Notes under the pieces: model-generated
Seen by the model: the letters and a program-made list of their open reading frames with translations, nothing else
The model's database searches: none
What the model was told of the DNA's origin: nothing
DNA from: a virus
Direction: 5' to 3' (one strand)
Length of the DNA: 62,189 nucleotides
Virus record (IMG/VR): IMGVR_UViG_3300042547_000074
Coordinates: 1-62,189 of that record
Made by a program: the position numbers and the translations under genes
Part shown: one piece after another, positions 59,833 through 62,189 of the stretch
Layout of the letters: each line of letters starts with the position of its first letter
How positions within the stretch are numbered: position 1 is the stretch's first letter

Positions 59833-59956
59833 ATCGGCTGTTGACCTCCCCTTGTCTCTGCTCAACCTCGAAAACAGCGGCGTCGACAATCACCATCCAA
59901 CTAAGGATGACGACAACGGCGGCCACCACGCTCCAAGTCACTAACCTTACTATCAT
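59810..59956 (-). CDS. Small single-span membrane protein
   Basis: A 48-aa frame from ATG 59956 (SD GGGAAG) to 59810. Begins MIVRLVTWSVVAAVVVILSW: one hydrophobic segment and a charged tail. It could be an early superinfection or antiholin-like membrane peptide. Based on a single start and hydrophobicity, so tentative. Confidence 0.5.
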   Translation of the reverse strand: MIVRLVTWSVVAAVVVILSWMVIVDAAVFEVEQRQGEVNSRYATRTIP

Positions 59957-59972
59957 CGTAGCTTCCCGACTC

Positions 59973-60353
59973 TCACTCGTTTTCCTCTAAAGTCAGCGCG
60001 TCGGGCATCAGCTTGATGATGCGCTGCACTTCCATCACAGCTTCAGCGTAAGCTACCTTAACGGCGCGGATGCGCGCCATCGCATGGGTCATCTGCTCTT
60101 CAATGCTAAGGGAAGTCGTCTTGCTTAACTCAAGTCCGAACAAATCCAACAATTCCTTCACTTCATGTAGGGTCTTGCGCCCGAAGTTAGGGATGCGAAG
60201 AAGTTCTGATTCCGACTTGATTACAAGGTCACGAAGGGTGCGGATGCCCTCATCGAAAAAGCAGTTGAGCGCGCGCACGGAAAACTCCAGCTCCTCCACT
60301 CGAACGTCCAACGGGTCACGGTCACCCAGTATCTTTTTAAGCCACAAATCCAT
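59973..60353 (-). CDS. Orphan RNA polymerase alpha C-terminal domain protein
   Basis: A 126-aa protein. Residues 11-76 align without gaps to the RpoA C-terminal domain: EELEFSVRALNCF and LLRIPNFGRKTLHEVKELL. Residues matching E. coli R265 (R27), N268 (N30), C269 (C31), G296 (G58), K298 (K60) and E302 (E64), which contact UP-element DNA, are kept; S299 is Thr. E20, E21 and E23 match the acidic 261 determinant that touches sigma. The rest (77-126) is a phage-specific helical tail; there is no alpha N-domain, so it cannot replace alpha. ATG 60353 shares one base with the VRR-NUC stop. Probable transcription regulator. Confidence 0.88.
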   Translation of the reverse strand: MDLWLKKILGDRDPLDVRVEELEFSVRALNCFFDEGIRTLRDLVIKSESELLRIPNFGRKTLHEVKELLDLFGLELSKTTSLSIEEQMTHAMARIRAVKVAYAEAVMEVQRIIKLMPDALTLEENE

Positions 60354-60655
60354 CACTCACCTCCTTTAAGCTTCCTGATTATGTCGCGCGTCGAGTCCCA
60401 GTTCTCTTCGTTCACGACAACGGCTACGCCGCCTGCGCTACGTATCTGCTCGATCTCATGCACCTGAAGCGCGGTTGGTTTGTTCGTGCCTGCCTTGCAC
60501 TCGATAGCCAGAAACTTCCCCGCCACGCAGCAGATGACATCGGGAACACCGCTCCGTCCGTATCCATGCGTAGCAGGGAAGAAGTAGTAGATACCCTCCT
60601 CGCGGAGAATTTTGACTACCTTGGCTTTGACCTTGCCTTCAGGGGTAAGTGCCAT
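60353..60655 (-). CDS. VRR-NUC nuclease
   Basis: A 100-aa protein with GVPDVICCVAGKFLAIECKAG (split D and ExK core of the PD-(D/E)XK fold) and the family's HGYGRSG and VNEENW elements. Stand-alone VRR-NUC proteins act on branched DNA. Start AAGGAGCAAACG-ATG, promoter 60677-60704 directly upstream. Overlaps the alpha-CTD gene by one base, so the two are made together. Confidence 0.9.
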   Translation of the reverse strand: MALTPEGKVKAKVVKILREEGIYYFFPATHGYGRSGVPDVICCVAGKFLAIECKAGTNKPTALQVHEIEQIRSAGGVAVVVNEENWDSTRDIIRKLKGGE

Positions 60656-60676
60656 CGTTTGCTCCTTGGGGAATCG

Positions 60677-60704
60677 ACGATACCAAACCCAGAGACAATG
60701 TCAA
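60677..60704 (-). promoter_or_regulatory. Sigma70-like early promoter
   Basis: Minus strand TTGACA (60704-60699), 16-bp spacer, TATCGT (60682-60677). It heads the VRR-NUC / alpha-CTD / polymerase block. Confidence 0.6.
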
Positions 60705-60705
60705 G

Positions 60706-61557
60706 TTAGTCGAGCAAGAAAAACGTCTCTCGGTCTACGCGCATACCGACACCGGCAACGAACGCCTTATCTTCCATGAGCTTCAGCATACCCAAGGTCG
60801 CGCGCTGCTTCTCGGTCAGGTCATCGAAGGTAACAACACGGGATGGTTTGTCGTGCTGACTAATCACCATTTGGTCACCGCGCATAAACAGGGTCGCGCT
60901 TCCGTCACTCGTGAGCGCCCGGTACGCCTTGTCCGTAGCCTCACGATGCTCACGCAATTCACGCAGGTCGATGTGGTCACAGCCAGTGGTGTATGTCTTG
61001 AGTGTCTCCCAGTTGGCTTCGATGTACGCTGCAAGGGATTCGGTCGCCTTGCTCTTGGCACGATGATACGTGTGACTAGCGTTGTTGTACGTAGTGGAGA
61101 GGGTGGCGCTAATCTTCTTGGCTGCATCCACGGCCAGCTCGTCGAGTGACTTCACACCGAACGAGTCCAGTACCTTCTTAGTGGCAACGCCTACCTTGGT
61201 GCTGAAGCTGCCGCTACCACGCTGCCTGCCTGCTTCCACACGGTGATTGTTTAGGTAGTAGCGGGTCTCACCCGTGCGGTAGTGGCGCTCAACCCACACA
61301 CGGCCAAGCTCCTCGTTGCCATCGTACACGTCGAAGTTACGCAGCTCTTGCCCCTCATTGTCGTAGACACGCTCGGTACTCTTGAACCGCCATGTCGGGC
61401 GCTTCACCCGCAAGGCGTCAATGAACCGGGCCATAGAAGGAGCCACCACAGCGGTGCCCTCCTTGCCGTAGCTGCTCCAGTTTTTCTGAACCTCCAGCAC
61501 CACAGAGGTGCCACCCATCGGGTAGAAGTAGTCGTTCTTGATGTCGTCCATGAACAT
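60706..61557 (-). CDS. Unknown 283-aa early protein
   Basis: A soluble, mixed alpha/beta protein; the N-terminal 40% is beta-rich (RVWVERHYRTGETRYYLN) and the middle helical and Lys/Ala-rich (VATKKVLDSFGVKSLDELA). No recognised domain. Start AAGGAGCAAGCAC-ATG. It may be a single-strand or capsid-associated early factor, but that would be a guess. Confidence 0.72.
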   Translation of the reverse strand: MFMDDIKNDYFYPMGGTSVVLEVQKNWSSYGKEGTAVVAPSMARFIDALRVKRPTWRFKSTERVYDNEGQELRNFDVYDGNEELGRVWVERHYRTGETRYYLNNHRVEAGRQRGSGSFSTKVGVATKKVLDSFGVKSLDELAVDAAKKISATLSTTYNNASHTYHRAKSKATESLAAYIEANWETLKTYTTGCDHIDLRELREHREATDKAYRALTSDGSATLFMRGDQMVISQHDKPSRVVTFDDLTEKQRATLGMLKLMEDKAFVAGVGMRVDRETFFLLD

Positions 61558-61568
61558 GTGCTTGCTCC

Positions 61569-61763
61569 TTAGTTGCTATCCCAGTGGTGATAACCCTCAC
61601 CACGTCCCTTGTCGTAGGCGTCCTCGCGCTCTTCGTCGGCGCGTTCCACCAACACCATCGCAAGGTCGTGCCAGTTCACCTCGTCGTTGGTGCCATAGTT
61701 CACCCACCGCTTGAGTGCTGCCCAGTCGAGGGTGCGGAAGTAGGTGCGATCTTTCTTAGCCAT
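61569..61763 (-). CDS. Unknown 64-aa protein
   Basis: Acidic, Trp-rich small helical protein starting MAKKDRTYFRTLDWAALKRW. AAGGAGCAGACCA precedes ATG. Sits in the string of small early genes next to the metallopeptidase. Function unknown. Confidence 0.65.
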   Translation of the reverse strand: MAKKDRTYFRTLDWAALKRWVNYGTNDEVNWHDLAMVLVERADEEREDAYDKGRGEGYHHWDSN

Positions 61764-61959
61764 TGGTCTGCTCCTTCTTGGTTAGGCCCAGCGCATACAG
61801 GCGCTGGCGCAGGTGGTTGGGGCTGAAGCCCCACAGGCCAAGCACGTCACGGCCATACGCCGCACACTCTCGGTTAAGCTCCTCTTCAAGAGCGCGCAGC
61901 TTGGACTTGCTCTCGTCGTACTCACGCAGCAGCGTGAACACCTTGGGTTCGTCGGTCAT
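61756..61959 (-). CDS. Unknown 67-aa protein
   Basis: Charged coiled-coil-like protein (LLREYDESKSKLRALEEELN) with a short end that reads like a partial HTH (NHLRQRLYALG). Start AAGGAGCAAGCCA-ATG. Palindrome copy 6 lies immediately upstream. Overlaps the next gene by 8 bp. Confidence 0.65.
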   Translation of the reverse strand: MTDEPKVFTLLREYDESKSKLRALEEELNRECAAYGRDVLGLWGFSPNHLRQRLYALGLTKKEQTNG

Positions 61960-61969
61960 TGGCTTGCTC

Positions 61970-61993
61970 CTTATCCGAACTGGTTTGGATAAC
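61970..61993. promoter_or_regulatory. 24-bp palindrome, copy 6
   Basis: Reads CTTATCCGAACT then GGTTTGGATAAC. It lies between the metallopeptidase stop (61996) and the ribosome-binding site of the next early gene, with no promoter recognised nearby. Confidence 0.75.
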
Positions 61994-61995
61994 TC

Positions 61996-62189
61996 TTACA
62001 GCGTCACGTGCAAGGTCTTGCCCGTAGGGGCTTCGGCCTTGGGGTTGTCGATGATTACCCACAACACAGGGGCTGGGTAGTTGCTGCCCCAGTTGTCGAA
62101 GACATAGCCGTCCGTCACCATGATGATGCAGTCGGGCTTGATCTTGTTGTCGTGCATGTACTTGGGCACACAGTCGGCGCTCGTGCCGC
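61996..62189 (-). CDS. Metallopeptidase/VWA protein, C-terminal part across the window end
   Basis: The last residues of the gene at 1-1200, re-read at the other end of the window and ending ...KTLHVTL with TAA at 61996. Bases 62005-62189 repeat 1-185 with six differences. At protein level these are G to D, N to D, N to S and one silent change, all in the VWA-like domain, so two variants were joined at the circle. Confidence 0.85.
   Translation of the reverse strand, partial: GTSADCVPKYMHDNKIKPDCIIMVTDGYVFDNWGSNYPAPVLWVIIDNPKAEAPTGKTLHVTL
62005..62189. repeat. Terminal overlap repeating bases 1-185
   Basis: 179 of 185 bases match 1-185, with differences at window positions 128, 169, 171, 175, 176 and 178 clustered toward one end. 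This is the join of a circular or terminally redundant genome. Confidence 0.9.

Noticed and set aside
1-62189. tRNA genes, integrase, excisionase or repressor of lysogeny
   Set aside because: No cloverleaf, integrase motifs or attachment-site repeats were noticed by eye; the only compact HTH (49808) is in the replication block. A tRNA scan could still find one.

Overview
The window is one essentially complete tailed-phage genome, assembled as a circle. Bases 1-185 repeat at 62005-62189 (179 of 185 identical), and a metallopeptidase gene is cut by the window ends, so the unit is about 62,004 bp. The head, tail and lysis genes fit a short-tailed (podovirus-like) phage: large portal, scaffold, gpT-like capsid protein, SU10-type adaptor, nozzle-like protein, giant internal virion protein, and no tail tube or tape measure. 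I see no integrase, tRNA, CRISPR array, reverse transcriptase or single-subunit RNA polymerase. The phage-borne RNA polymerase alpha C-terminal domain has a PNFGRK loop that is usual in alphaproteobacteria, so an alphaproteobacterial host is a guess. 

Layout: two convergent arcs start from a divergent control region at 6436-7085. The plus-strand late arc (7086-46684) carries, in order: terminase, portal, a GroES-like co-chaperonin, scaffold, major capsid protein and terminator, a glycosyltransferase, a run of small lysine/glycine-rich proteins, adaptors (with a LAGLIDADG endonuclease gene between them), tail fibres including a seven-repeat beta-propeller candidate, an endolysin/holin/overlapping-spannin lysis cassette, more fibres and a nozzle-like protein, then internal virion (ejection) proteins ending in a 1874-residue protein. 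A strong hairpin at 46689-46720 separates the two arcs. 

The minus-strand arc is read from 6435 down to 1, across the circle junction, and from 62189 down to 46770. Its first part has small unknown proteins and a three-gene MoxR AAA+ / unknown / metallopeptidase-VWA set. Then come a VRR-NUC nuclease, the orphan alpha-CTD protein, family A DNA polymerase, several PD-(D/E)XK or zinc-finger proteins, a methyltransferase, a second glycosyltransferase, a Cas4-like nuclease, a SNF2-type helicase, a putative SSB, a small HTH protein and an AEP primase-helicase. This would be a self-contained replication and recombination set. 

The early arc has its own regulatory vocabulary. Six copies of a 24-bp palindrome (half-site GTTATCCGAACC) lie in early intergenic leaders. 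Thirteen early genes share an extended ribosome-binding site, AGGAGCAAAC or close variants, absent from late genes. Several early promoters have the form TTGAC(A/T)-N16/17-TA. An array of ten TTGTAAG heptamers (4821-5236) lies directly upstream of one of them and may be a replication origin or activator array. The palindromes, start-associated motif, heptamers and orphan alpha-CTD together look like a phage-specific early transcription/translation control system; this link is inference.
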